Positions 36,279 to 44,944 of a stretch of DNA of 64,000 nt are shown here, piece by piece. Positions within the stretch are counted from its first letter, which is position 1; the number at the start of each line of letters is the position of its first letter. The stretch covers positions 3,427,776 to 3,491,775 of the forward strand of contig NZ_CP025746.1 of NCBI RefSeq assembly GCF_004015185.1, given 5' to 3'. A program made the translations under genes and the position numbers. This DNA is from Clostridium manihotivorum (GTDB lineage: Bacteria; Bacillota; Clostridia; Clostridiales; Clostridiaceae). The notes beneath the pieces are model-generated. The model worked only from the letters and a program-made list of their open reading frames with translations, had not been told where the DNA came from and searched no databases.

Positions 36279-37286
36279 CTATCCTTTAGCCTTAAAGGTA
36301 CTTCTCTTTCTATAGAAGTCTATAATTACTGCAACCACTATAATAGCTCCAGTTACAGCCTTTTGTATGAAGGTATTAACACCTAAGATAGCAAGTCCGT
36401 TTTGGAATACTTGAATAGTAAGGATACCAACCATTGCTCCACCTATAGTACCAATACCGCCACCAAACTGAGCACCTCCGATGATTGCCGCTGCCATTGC
36501 AAATAAGTCTATACCATCTGCTTCACTTGGAGCTCCTACATTTAAGCTTGACATAAGTAACAAACCTGCAAGGGCTGCAAAAATTCCTTCAATAACATAT
36601 ACCTTAATAAAGTGCTTATCCACATTTATACCTGATAACCTAGCCGCTTCTTTATTTGATCCAACTGCATAGCTATAGCGACCAAATCTCGTATTCTTCA
36701 TTACAAAAGCCATAATTACCGCTAGGATTATAAAAATAACTGTATTAGAATGTACTATTCTAGCTCCAACAGTTGTGTTTGCAAGACTGTAAAACCAATC
36801 TGGTACACCTTTAATATAAATTCCGTTTGTAAAGAATAATATTAAACCTCTTATAAGGTAGCTTGTACCCATAGTTAAAATAAATGGTTCTAGTTTAAAC
36901 TTGGTTATAAGAAATCCATTGAACAATCCCCATAAGCCACCTATAGCTAAGGAAAGTATAATAACAATTACTGGATTTAATCCCTGTAGTGACAGATATG
37001 CTGCTGCAGTACCAGAAAAGGCTGCAATCGCACCGATAGAAAGATCTACTCCTCCAGTTATTAGCACCATGGTTATTGCCACAGTTATGATACCAACTGT
37101 AGGTATTTGTCTTAAAAAGTTTCCTATGTTTGCAGTACTTAAAAACTTGGGACTAATGCCTGAAAAGGCTATGATTAACACAACTAAAACTAAGTAAATA
37201 GAGTATTTTAGAAGTAAATCTCTTGCATTCAAATTCGATGATTTTTTTGCTATTAAGCTTGATTTAGAACTTACTTTTTGATCCAT
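36279..37286 (-). CDS. Permease of the sugar ABC importer (RbsC-like)
   Basis: 335 aa with eight to ten hydrophobic segments. Characteristic TGGVDLSIGAIAAFSG and the AARLSGINVDK loop place it in the RbsC/XylH/AraH branched family (BPD_transp_2). It is 2 nt from the ATPase gene and should be cotranscribed. The substrate follows the binding protein. Confidence 0.9.
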   Translation of the reverse strand: MDQKVSSKSSLIAKKSSNLNARDLLLKYSIYLVLVVLIIAFSGISPKFLSTANIGNFLRQIPTVGIITVAITMVLITGGVDLSIGAIAAFSGTAAAYLSLQGLNPVIVIILSLAIGGLWGLFNGFLITKFKLEPFILTMGTSYLIRGLILFFTNGIYIKGVPDWFYSLANTTVGARIVHSNTVIFIILAVIMAFVMKNTRFGRYSYAVGSNKEAARLSGINVDKHFIKVYVIEGIFAALAGLLLMSSLNVGAPSEADGIDLFAMAAAIIGGAQFGGGIGTIGGAMVGILTIQVFQNGLAILGVNTFIQKAVTGAIIVVAVIIDFYRKRSTFKAKG

Positions 37287-37288
37287 AT

Positions 37289-38782
37289 TTAATTAGCACC
37301 TCCAACTGTAGCTAATGCCATAATTTTTTCTTGACTAGCTTCCTCTCTATTAAGTTCACCGGTAATTTTTCCTTCACACATTACATAAATTCTATCTGAC
37401 ATACCTAATAATTCTGGAAGCTCCGAAGATATCATTATTACTACCTTACCTTTTCTAACTAAATCATTCATTATGTGATAGATTTCAGCTTTAGCCCCTA
37501 CATCTATTCCCTTAGTAGGCTCATCAAAAATGAATATTTCTGAATTTGTATTTAGCCACTTAGCAAGTACTATTTTCTGTTGATTTCCACCAGAAAGAGT
37601 TCCAGCCAGAGCATCAAGATTTGAAGTTTTTATGAGTAGCGCTTCCCTAAACTTCTCTCCTGTCTGCCTTAAAGCCTTATGATTTAATAAAAAGCTTTTT
37701 AAATTGGTAATGTTAATGTTATCATTTACGCTCATAACTAGAGATAAACCTTGCTTCTTTCTATCCTCAGTAAGCAAGCATACACCATGCCTAATAGCAT
37801 CCTCCGGCGACTTTAGCTTTACAAGCTTACCATTGATCTTAACATGGCCTTTTCCAATCTTATCTGCTCCAAAAATCAATCTCATAACTTCTGTACGTCC
37901 AGAACCTACTAAACCAGCAAAGCCTAAGATTTCACCTTTTCTAGCCTTAACACTAATATCTTTTATTCTTCCAGTGGTATCACATAAGCCTTCAGTTTCT
38001 AGTACTACATCCCCTTGAGGAAAAACTTCTTTTGGAAATAGATTACTTAAGGATCTACCTACCATCATATTTATCAGATCATCTTGACTTATGTCTTTCA
38101 CCTGAGAGCTGCCTATATAAGTACCATCTCTGAGCACAGTAACTCTATCACAAATATCGAAGATTTCTTTTAATCTATGTGATATGTAGATGGCAGATAC
38201 TCCTTGCTTCTTTAAGTGATTAATAACATTAAATAAGCTGGTTACATCTTTATTAGAAAGTGATGTAGTAGGCTCATCAAAGATAATTATCTTGGCATTT
38301 AGACTTATAGCCTTTGCTATCTCAACCATCTGTTTTTTAGCGGTTTCCAAATCTGACACAAGATCCGTTGCCTTTATATTAATGCCTAGTCTTTCTAATA
38401 TAAGCTCAGTATCAGAATATAGTTTTTTATAGTTCACAATTCCAAGTGACTTGTTCTTATAAGGCAATCTGCCCATAAACACATTTTCAGCTACTGTTAA
38501 AGCCTCTGATAAGTTTAGTTCCTGATGAACAAAACCAATTCCAAGTTTTGCTGCCTTACTTGGAGTGATGAAACCACAATCATTATCTTCAACATAAATT
38601 TTTCCTTCGTCCTGTTCATGTACTCCACCTAATACCTTCATTAATGTGGATTTACCAGCTCCATTTTCTCCTAAAAGCCCATGAACCTCCCCCTTTCTAA
38701 CCTCTAGGTTTATTCCATTTAAGGCATAAACTCCAGGAAATTTCTTGTGTATGTTCTCCATCCTTAAAAAAATCTCACTCAC
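37289..38782 (-). CDS. Duplicated ATPase of the sugar ABC importer (RbsA-like)
   Basis: 497 aa with two ATPase domains. Walker A GENGAGKST (about 38-46) in the first half; in the second half AGLVGSGRTE is the usual degenerate P-loop of RbsA/XylG, with signature LSGGNQQK. It begins at GTG with GAGGTGG upstream. Two cre-like sites lie just upstream, so the operon is probably under glucose repression through CcpA. Confidence 0.92.
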   Translation of the reverse strand: MSEIFLRMENIHKKFPGVYALNGINLEVRKGEVHGLLGENGAGKSTLMKVLGGVHEQDEGKIYVEDNDCGFITPSKAAKLGIGFVHQELNLSEALTVAENVFMGRLPYKNKSLGIVNYKKLYSDTELILERLGINIKATDLVSDLETAKKQMVEIAKAISLNAKIIIFDEPTTSLSNKDVTSLFNVINHLKKQGVSAIYISHRLKEIFDICDRVTVLRDGTYIGSSQVKDISQDDLINMMVGRSLSNLFPKEVFPQGDVVLETEGLCDTTGRIKDISVKARKGEILGFAGLVGSGRTEVMRLIFGADKIGKGHVKINGKLVKLKSPEDAIRHGVCLLTEDRKKQGLSLVMSVNDNINITNLKSFLLNHKALRQTGEKFREALLIKTSNLDALAGTLSGGNQQKIVLAKWLNTNSEIFIFDEPTKGIDVGAKAEIYHIMNDLVRKGKVVIMISSELPELLGMSDRIYVMCEGKITGELNREEASQEKIMALATVGGAN

Positions 38783-38803
38783 AAATTACCACCTCATCCC
38801 TCT

Positions 38804-38817
38804 ACAAAACGTTTTCA
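38804..38817. promoter_or_regulatory. cre-like site 1 upstream of the sugar importer
   Basis: On the minus strand TGAAAACGTTTTGT fits the CcpA consensus TGWAARCGYTWNCW at 13 of 14 positions. It lies about 22 nt upstream of the ATPase start. Confidence 0.55.
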
Positions 38818-38836
38818 CAAGCTAATTTTAATGCAT

Positions 38837-38850
38837 TGAAAACGTTAAAT
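38837..38850. promoter_or_regulatory. cre-like site 2 upstream of the sugar importer
   Basis: TGAAAACGTTAAAT fits TGWAARCGYTWNCW at 13 of 14 positions. A second site 20 nt from the first strengthens the case for catabolite control. Confidence 0.55.
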
Positions 38851-39128
38851 ATATATAATAACTTTACTTCTACCTTTGAAATCTTTACTTCTTAAAGTTA
38901 TATTAAAAAGTTGCTTAATAACTTAAAAAAGCTCTTCATATGATTACTATTTTGAATTATGTAGCCTTTATATATTTTTTTGTAAAAATCCTTTTATTAA
39001 TGTTGCAATCCTTTGCAAATGATGTTAATATGTAATTAATTCCAAATATTGTAATATATTTTTGTATAAATATCTTATTGTATGGAAAAGTTCAGCTAAA
39101 ATTAATTAATACCTGTGTTCAAGGGTAT
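38851..39128. other. AT-rich divergent region before the cellulase
   Basis: Between the divergent sugar importer and GH5 genes. I see no repeat member or open frame before the family B hairpin at 39129. No convincing -35/-10 pair for GH5 was found. Confidence 0.35.
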
Positions 39129-39235
39129 TGTTGCAATTAAGTGGTTATGAAGGAGATGCTATTAGCGCAAGCATATCTAAGCATCGGATGACTTACCACT
39201 TAATTGCAACACAGTACTTTAACAGAGCCTAATTA
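39129..39235 (+). repeat. Family B repeat with a perfect stem, upstream of the cellulase
   Basis: GTTGCAATTAAGTGGT (39130-39145) and ACCACTTAATTGCAAC (39195-39210) are exact complements. The interior contains ATCTAAGCATCGGATGAC, shared with 44140-44165. The end reads TTTAACAGAGCCTAA. It lies about 27 nt upstream of the GH5 start, so it may be in its leader. Confidence 0.65.
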
Positions 39236-39261
39236 AAATTTATTTAAGGGGGAAAAGTTTA

Positions 39262-40673
39262 ATGAAAAGATTGAAAAAGTTCATTTCTCTAATCGCTGTT
39301 GTTTCAACCATTGTAACAACCTGCTCCTTTAGTAATGTGCAAAAAGTAAAAGCTGCTGACAACAATAATGACGACTGGCTTCATTGTGTTGGTAACAAGA
39401 TTTATGATGCCAATGGCCATGAGGTTTGGCTTACTGGTGCCAATTGGTTTGGTTTTAACTGTACAGAAAACGTATTCCATGGTGCCTGGTATGATATCAA
39501 AGATACCTTGACTAATATCGCTAACAGAGGTATAGGATTCTTGAGAGTTCCGATCTCTTCTGAGCTTCTCTACAGTTGGATGATTGGTAAGCCTAATCCT
39601 GTATCCAGTGTTACTGCTGCTAATAACCCTCCATATTATGTATGTAATCCTGATTTTTACGATCCAACTACTCAGGGCGTTAAAAATAGCATGGAGATAT
39701 TCGACATAATCATGGGCTACTGTAAACAGTTAGGTATTAAAGTAATGGTAGATGTTCATAGCCCAGATGCAAACAACTCAGGACATAACTATCCTCTTTG
39801 GTATGGAAAGACTACAACTACTGCTGGCGAGATCACTACAGATAAATGGATAAACACATTAGCTTGGCTTGCAAATAAATACAAAAATGACGATACAATT
39901 CTTGCCTTTGATCTTAAAAATGAGCCTCACGGCAAAAGAGGCTATACTGCAACCGCGACTACCGATATGGCTAAATGGGACAACTCTACAGATGAAAACA
40001 ATTGGAAATATGCCGCTGAAAAATGTTCTAAAGCTGTACTAGCTTCAAATCCTAAGCTTCTAATTATGATTGAAGGGATTGAGCAATACCCAAAGACTGA
40101 AAAATGTTATACCTACGATACTCCAGATATTTGGGGAGCTAGTTCTGACCAGTCTCCTTGGTATGGTGCTTGGTGGGGAGGAAACCTAAGAGGAGTAAAG
40201 GACTATCCTATAAATGTTGGTGCCTTAAACAGCCAAATAGTTTATTCTCCACATGATTATGGTCCTTCAGTTGCAAGTCAAAGTTGGTTTGACAAAGACT
40301 TTACTACTCAAACCTTGCTAGACGATTATTGGTATAACAGCTGGGCATATATAAATGATAAAGGAATTGCTCCACTTTTAATTGGTGAGTGGGGAGGCAT
40401 AATGGATGGAGGAAAAAATCAGAAATGGATGACTCTCTTAAGAGATTATATTGTTAGCAAACATATAAATCATACCTTCTGGTGCATAAATCCAAACTCT
40501 GGAGATACAGGTGGACTATTAAGCTACGACTGGAAGACCTGGATGAAGCTAAATATGCTTTATTAAAACCAGCATTGTGGCAGACCTCCACTGGAAAGTT
40601 CATAGGCCTTGACCATCAAATACCTCTTGGAGCAAACGGAGTGTCTCTTAGTCAGTATTACGGCAATAAGTAG
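39262..40673 (+). pseudogene. GH5 endo-glucanase, frameshifted near its C-terminus
   Basis: Secreted cellulase of glycoside hydrolase family 5. The signal peptide ends near VKAAD (about 32). The acid/base is Glu221 in LKNEPHG, the nucleophile Glu376 in LIGEWGG, and His331/Tyr333 fit the active site. The frame from 39262 stops early at 40566 after 434 aa. A shift back by one base at 40540-40543 continues the family's conserved C-terminus through [14 protein letters not shown] and GLDHQIPLG to a stop at 40673, giving about 470 aa. One G appears lost from a GGG. Both catalytic Glu precede the shift. No dockerin or binding module follows, so the enzyme would act free, not in a cellulosome. Whether the shift is a mutation or a sequencing error cannot be told here. 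Confidence 0.85.
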
Positions 40674-40746
40674 AGAAAGCTCATGAAGGACTGGTAAGAC
40701 AATAGTGTTTCTAATATAAATATCTTAAATTTCATCTTTGGTACAT

Positions 40747-40854
40747 CTATAGGGTTCCTAGCTCAACTATTAATTTATACGTGCCCGAAAATCCCCAGAA
40801 ACCGCGATTTTCGAACAAGTATAAATTAAGTTTCGATTTAGGAACCCTATATAG
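40747..40854 (+). repeat. Family C long hairpin
   Basis: Nested inverted repeats: ATAGGGTTCCTA (40749-40760) with TAGGAACCCTAT (40839-40850), TTAATTTATAC with GTATAAATTAA, and CGAAAATC with GATTTTCG. It lies about 75 nt after the GH5 stop. Related to 55910-56004. Confidence 0.6.
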
Positions 40855-40866
40855 TTTTCTAAATAA

Positions 40867-41276
40867 TAAAATAACCTGACACTAATAAAAAGCTAACTGA
40901 AGCGACCTTCTTCAGTTAGCTTTTTTTGCGCATCTGCCTTTCCGAATGTATATGAGGAAAATCTGGCAGGCGAATAAGATTTTTTTTACTGCCTACCCTA
41001 AATATCTGTTCTAAAACCTTGATATTAGTAGGTTTATACAAAAAAATTTTATATTTTCCTATACAGTAAAAAAGCTAACTGAAGCGACCTTCTTCAGTTA
41101 GCTTTTTTGCGCATCTGCCTTTCCGAATGTATATGAGGAAAATCTGGCAGGCGAATAAGATTTCTTTTTTTACTGTCTACCCTAAATATCTGTTCTAAAA
41201 CCTTGATATTAGTAGGTTTAACTAACAAAAATTATATTTTCCTAACACAGTAAAAATTAAATGTCAGGTTATTTTA
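40867..41276. repeat. 15-bp inverted repeat enclosing the tandem family A pair
   Basis: TAAAATAACCTGACA (40867-40881) and TGTCAGGTTATTTTA (41262-41276) are exact reverse complements lying on the two sides of the family A tandem. Without the 380 bp between them they would make a compact bidirectional terminator serving GH5 and the convergent small gene, which suggests the repeats inserted into a terminator loop. Confidence 0.6.
40887..41250 (+). repeat. Tandem pair of family A repeats
   Basis: Two nearly identical units of 182 bp. Each has a hairpin (AGCTAACTGAAG/CTTCAGTTAGCT) with a T-tract, block 1 (GCGCATCTGCCTTTCC to GGCAGGCG), then block 2 bounded by TTTTTTACTG and CAGTAAAAA. Block 1 can itself fold through CTGCC/GGCAG and TTTCC/GGAAA. 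Other members are near 3211, 11769, 22986, 28745, 52907 and 57891. Confidence 0.8.
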
Positions 41277-41298
41277 CCTTACAGGAATATATATAGTT

Positions 41299-41565
41299 TT
41301 ATGCATTTATTTTATTTAGATACCACATGCAAGTATCTTTTATATACTTAAGTTCTATATCCTTTTCTATATTATTGATTGTACTTTTGCAGTTAAACAA
41401 TATTACATTCTCCATATTACTCTTTGCTTCATCAACTCTCAATATCTTATTCACTGTAAAAACAGTATAGCTTTCATCTTCAGAAAACACTCTAAATCTC
41501 ACTGGTATAACCTTTCCATCCTTATTGAAGGCAGCCACCATTTCTATGCTCTTATTTAATATCAT
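41299..41565 (-). CDS. Conserved small protein of unknown function
   Basis: About 88 aa, beginning MILNKSIEMVAAFNKDG. No signal peptide or membrane helix. It is an alpha/beta-type sequence, with a Cys near 60 and another near 79 in IKDTCMWYLNKI. It resembles short conserved proteins I associate with clostridia, but I recognise no named family. The ATG at 41565 has GAGGTG at a good spacing; a GTG three codons earlier overlaps that site. It is monocistronic. Confidence 0.65.
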   Translation of the reverse strand: MILNKSIEMVAAFNKDGKVIPVRFRVFSEDESYTVFTVNKILRVDEAKSNMENVILFNCKSTINNIEKDIELKYIKDTCMWYLNKINA

Positions 41566-41679
41566 ATTTCTCACCTCAAAATCTAATCAATAATATTATA
41601 TAAGAACACATGTTCTAACGTCAATATATTCTATAAACTTTTCCTGTTGACAACTTTAAACTATCATATATTATAAAAT

Positions 41680-43044
41680 CTATTCTGAAAGCATTGGCAA
41701 GATAATATTAATCTCTGTGCCTTCTCCTAAATTACTTCTTGCTGAAATTCTGCCATCATGACCTTCAACAATTTGTTTAGCAATTGAAAGTCCTAGGCCT
41801 GTGCCACCAGTAGCTTTTGTTCTTGATTCATCCACTCTATAGAATCTATCAAATATCTTGGATAGACTCTCCTTAGGGATTCCTATTCCATTATCTATTA
41901 CGGAAATATGTATTTCATCATCTTTTTCAAAAGCTGCAATGATTATTTTTACTGGATCCTTACTAAACTTTATGCTGTTATCAATTAGAATACGGATAAC
42001 TTGCTTCAACTTGCTGTAGTCAGCTTTTAGTACTATATCCTTATCACTGTGATAAGATATTTCTACATTTTCATAGCTTAACTTTGTTTCATCAACAACA
42101 TCTCTAAGCAGTGAACTCAGCTTAAGCTCTTCTTTATTAATTGATAATACATCATTATCACCTTTTGCAAGATATAATAGATTCTCAATAAGTCTATTCA
42201 TACTCTCTGTTTCATTTTTTAAGGTTTTAAGTGATTTATCTAGTTGCTCAACATCATTTTTTCCCCACCTATTTAGCAGGTTAACGTGTCCCGATATAAC
42301 AGCTAAAGGTGTTCTAAGTTCATGAGATGCATCTGATACAAAACGTTTTTGCTTTTCAAAGTCAATTTGAAGCCTTTCTATCATAAGATTGAAGGTGTCT
42401 GCAAGGTCGTTGAGCTCATCCTTTGCACCGTTTAATACAATTCTCTTATCTAAGCTCTTCGAGGTTATTTCTTTTGCGGTTCTTGTAATATCCTTAATAG
42501 GTTGCAAAAGCTTCCTTGACAAGAAGAAACCTGAAATCAGTGAAACGATCATTCCTAGTATCCCTATAGTAATAAGAATTTCAGCTATATCACCAGCTCT
42601 ATCTCCTATATCTTCAAAATTCCTAGTTACATATATATAATAGTTCTTACCATTTACATTCAAGGATCTGCTGGTAGACATTGCTCCACCTTTGCGCTCA
42701 AAGGCATCCTTACCTCTAAATCTTTTATTTTGATGCCTGTCAAAGCTCGGTATTACTTTCTCTGTATTTGAAAAAATTATATTTTTGTTGTCATCGTAAA
42801 TAATATAATTTATATCCTGACTCAAATTTAAGCTATCAAGCTTATTGATAGTTCCGTTAGTTTCAATGTAATTAGATATGCTGTCAGCATTTGAAGATAA
42901 TATGCTTTGGCTATCCTTTATCATAAAACTTCTAATTAATACAAATGTAAATAAGGTAAACACAAGCAAGATAGCCATGAGAATGGAAGAATATATTAAT
43001 GTAAGCTTTTTAGAAATTGAGAGCTTCTTAGCTATAGATAGCAT
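41680..43044 (-). CDS. Sensor histidine kinase (HAMP, EnvZ/PhoR class)
   Basis: 454 aa. A membrane segment at about 15-37, a short outer domain, a second membrane segment near 160-182, HAMP, dimerisation domain with phospho-acceptor His in SDASHELRTP, and ATPase domain with DNGIGIP and GTGLGLSI. It partners the OmpR-type regulator 13 nt upstream. There is no clear ribosome site before the ATG, so translation may be coupled to the regulator. The signal is unknown. Confidence 0.9.
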   Translation of the reverse strand: MLSIAKKLSISKKLTLIYSSILMAILLVFTLFTFVLIRSFMIKDSQSILSSNADSISNYIETNGTINKLDSLNLSQDINYIIYDDNKNIIFSNTEKVIPSFDRHQNKRFRGKDAFERKGGAMSTSRSLNVNGKNYYIYVTRNFEDIGDRAGDIAEILITIGILGMIVSLISGFFLSRKLLQPIKDITRTAKEITSKSLDKRIVLNGAKDELNDLADTFNLMIERLQIDFEKQKRFVSDASHELRTPLAVISGHVNLLNRWGKNDVEQLDKSLKTLKNETESMNRLIENLLYLAKGDNDVLSINKEELKLSSLLRDVVDETKLSYENVEISYHSDKDIVLKADYSKLKQVIRILIDNSIKFSKDPVKIIIAAFEKDDEIHISVIDNGIGIPKESLSKIFDRFYRVDESRTKATGGTGLGLSIAKQIVEGHDGRISARSNLGEGTEINIILPMLSE

Positions 43045-43057
43045 GCTTTTAGACTTT

Positions 43058-43744
43058 TTAATTAGTTTCCTTCATAACATAGCCAATCCCCCTAATAGTA
43101 GTAATATATTTATCTCCTAGGTTTTCTTCAAGTTTATTTCTCAAATAACTTACGTATACATCTACCACATTGGTATCACCAATATACTCATATCCCCATA
43201 CAGAATCTAATATATGATCTCTTGTCATTACATTTCCTTTATTCTTAATCAAAAACTCTAGAAGCTGATATTCTTTTTTAGTAAGCTCAATCTGCCTATC
43301 GCCTTTTTTTATTTCACAAAGACCTTGATTTAGAGTTATGTCTTTGAAAGTTAAAGTCTTATCATCTTCTGAAGAACTGCTTAAGGAGCTAATTCTTAAA
43401 GCAACTCTCATTCTTGCCAGTAGTTCTTCAATAGAAAAAGGCTTTGTAAGATAGTCATTAGCGCCCATATCTAGCCCTGTAACCTTATCAACAATCTGAT
43501 CACGAGCTGTAAGCATGATAATAGGTATATTAGAGAACTTTCTAAGTCTTCTGCATACTTCAATACCATTTAATCCTGGAAGCATTATATCAAGTAAAAC
43601 AATATCATAATCTCCACCTTGAATTTTTTCAAAACCAGCTCTGCCATCCATTTCCCAGTCTACTTCGTAGCCTTCATAAGTCAATTCAGGTTTTAAAAAA
43701 CTTACTATTTCTGCTTCATCTTCTACAATCAAAACCTTCGTCAT
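43058..43744 (-). CDS. OmpR-family response regulator
   Basis: 228 aa. Receiver with phospho-acceptor Asp52 in VLLDIMLPG and Lys in LTKPF, then a winged helix ending VDVYVSYLRNKL and TIRGIGYVMK. AGGAGG precedes the ATG. It is first in a two-gene operon with the kinase. The gene for a small membrane protein lies 464 bp upstream on the same strand and could be a target, but that is a guess. Confidence 0.92.
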   Translation of the reverse strand: MTKVLIVEDEAEIVSFLKPELTYEGYEVDWEMDGRAGFEKIQGGDYDIVLLDIMLPGLNGIEVCRRLRKFSNIPIIMLTARDQIVDKVTGLDMGANDYLTKPFSIEELLARMRVALRISSLSSSSEDDKTLTFKDITLNQGLCEIKKGDRQIELTKKEYQLLEFLIKNKGNVMTRDHILDSVWGYEYIGDTNVVDVYVSYLRNKLEENLGDKYITTIRGIGYVMKETN

Positions 43745-44010
43745 ATTTTCCTCCTAATGTTCAAAGTGTAAATACACCTTGCATATAAAACTTTTCAATT
43801 ATTTCACTGCTTAAGTAACCAGTTGAAATTAAACTTTTCATTATTGGTGCTTAAACATAGCCTAAAATTTAAATATTTATAACAACTTAAACATTTAACA
43901 ATATAAGAATTTATTGATAAAATGCGCCTTATGATGCTTTTATCAATAATTTCATTCTAAGTTTTGTCACTGAGCAAAGATCTTATATTGTTGATGAGTA
44001 TTTATTGGTT
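43745..44010. other. Leader of the two-component operon with a partial family B match
   Basis: On the minus strand 43810-43870 reads TTTTAGGCTATGTTTAAGC and nearby TTTAATTTCAACTGG, which resembles the outer end of family B (7480-7495). No clear promoter was found. Confidence 0.35.
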
Positions 44011-44078
44011 TAAAAGCCGAAAAACAAGTAACTGGTTTTACTCTTAAACCATTTAGTCTTTCGGCTTCTTTTTATATT
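44011..44078. terminator. Bidirectional terminator-like hairpin
   Basis: AAAGCCGAAA (44013-44022) pairs with TTTCGGCTT (44059-44067), with CTTTTT on the right and TTTT on the minus-strand side. It separates the small membrane protein gene from the two-component operon. Confidence 0.6.
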
Positions 44079-44124
44079 ATAGTATAGTTTTTATTTCAAT
44101 TATAATATTTCTTAATCACATTTG

Positions 44125-44195
44125 GGTAGGTTCTTTGCACAAGCTCATCTAAGCATCGGATGACTGACCACTTAATTTCAACACGGGCTTTAACA
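44125..44195 (+). repeat. Family B repeat (right part)
   Basis: Contains CATCTAAGCATCGGATGACT, identical over 18 bases to the 39129 copy, followed by CCACTTAATTTCAACACGGG and CTTTAACAAAG. It ends 14 nt before the stop of the membrane protein gene. Confidence 0.6.
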
Positions 44196-44208
44196 AAGAA
44201 TATTATTT

Positions 44209-44622
44209 CTATCTTTTTGAGTTATGTTGCTCATTATTCTTAAAGTTATTATTTCCGTTTCTTTCTAATCTATCTCTATTTCCTTTAAAGTTTCCGTTGT
44301 TCCTATCTCTTACACTTATAATATCTCCAGACAAATTCTTCTGTATTTCTATTCTATCACCTACTTGTATATTACTTAATGAGGTTTGGAAGTTGCCAAT
44401 ATCTACAGTCTTAGTTGCAATGAAATTCGCAACAGTAACCTTGCTACCATCAACTTTAGTAACAGTACCCTCCACTTCAAATGCCAAAGAGAATGCTACT
44501 CTTAAAGCAATCACAAGAACTATTATAATTATTGCACCTGTGATAGTTTTTTTATTAAAAACTTTTTTACTAACTCCTCTTAATTTTTCACTTCTAACTA
44601 GCGCTCCGATCTTTTCTTTCAT
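44209..44622 (-). CDS. Small membrane protein with an OB-like outer domain
   Basis: 137 aa. One membrane helix (about 27-50) after a basic N-terminus, then a small beta-rich domain (about 50-105) containing VEGTVTKVDGSKVTV and VGDRIEIQ, similar to DUF5666-type folds, then a tail rich in Asn, Arg and Lys. Function unknown. The positively charged tail could bind nucleic acid or anionic polymers, but this is speculation. AGGAG precedes the ATG. Confidence 0.65.
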   Translation of the reverse strand: MKEKIGALVRSEKLRGVSKKVFNKKTITGAIIIIVLVIALRVAFSLAFEVEGTVTKVDGSKVTVANFIATKTVDIGNFQTSLSNIQVGDRIEIQKNLSGDIISVRDRNNGNFKGNRDRLERNGNNNFKNNEQHNSKR

Positions 44623-44830
44623 TGTTTTTCTCCTCTCAGAAATATTCTATAACCAAATTATAATATTTATATTTCTATAAGTTATAAGAGAAGTCATAAA
44701 GTTTCATTAAAATTCTCTAATAATTCGTAGGAGACTATTAAATCAGCTAGTTAAGTTTTAATGTAGAGATCTTTATATGTATAGCTCTCATTTATTTGGT
44801 TATAATATATAAAGCCTAGCAAACACACAA

Positions 44831-44878
44831 AAACACCCATGAAAAAATTAAGTAAAATTAATTGTTTCATGGGTGTTT
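44831..44878 (-). terminator. Terminator of the arsenic island
   Basis: AAACACCCATGAAA (44831-44844) pairs with TTTCATGGGTGTTT (44865-44878), about 65 nt after the acetyltransferase stop. Confidence 0.75.
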
Positions 44879-44944
44879 CCATTATTAAAATATTTTTGTT
44901 GCACACCATTTATCGGTTGTACTTCAATAATGCTATACATTAAG

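Noticed and set aside
40530-40550. Programmed ribosomal frameshift in GH5
   Set aside because: No slippery heptamer and no downstream structure at the site. Loss of one G explains the change more simply.
40482-40673. Separate 63-codon gene at the end of GH5
   Set aside because: Its second half is the missing C-terminus of GH5, so it belongs to the cellulase and is not an independent gene.
40887-41250. CRISPR array
   Set aside because: There are only two long units of 182 bp, with no short repeat-spacer pattern and no cas genes.
44209-44680. Plus-strand 127-codon frame opposite the small membrane protein
   Set aside because: The minus-strand frame has AGGAG, a membrane helix and a folded domain. 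The opposite frame has no ribosome site.
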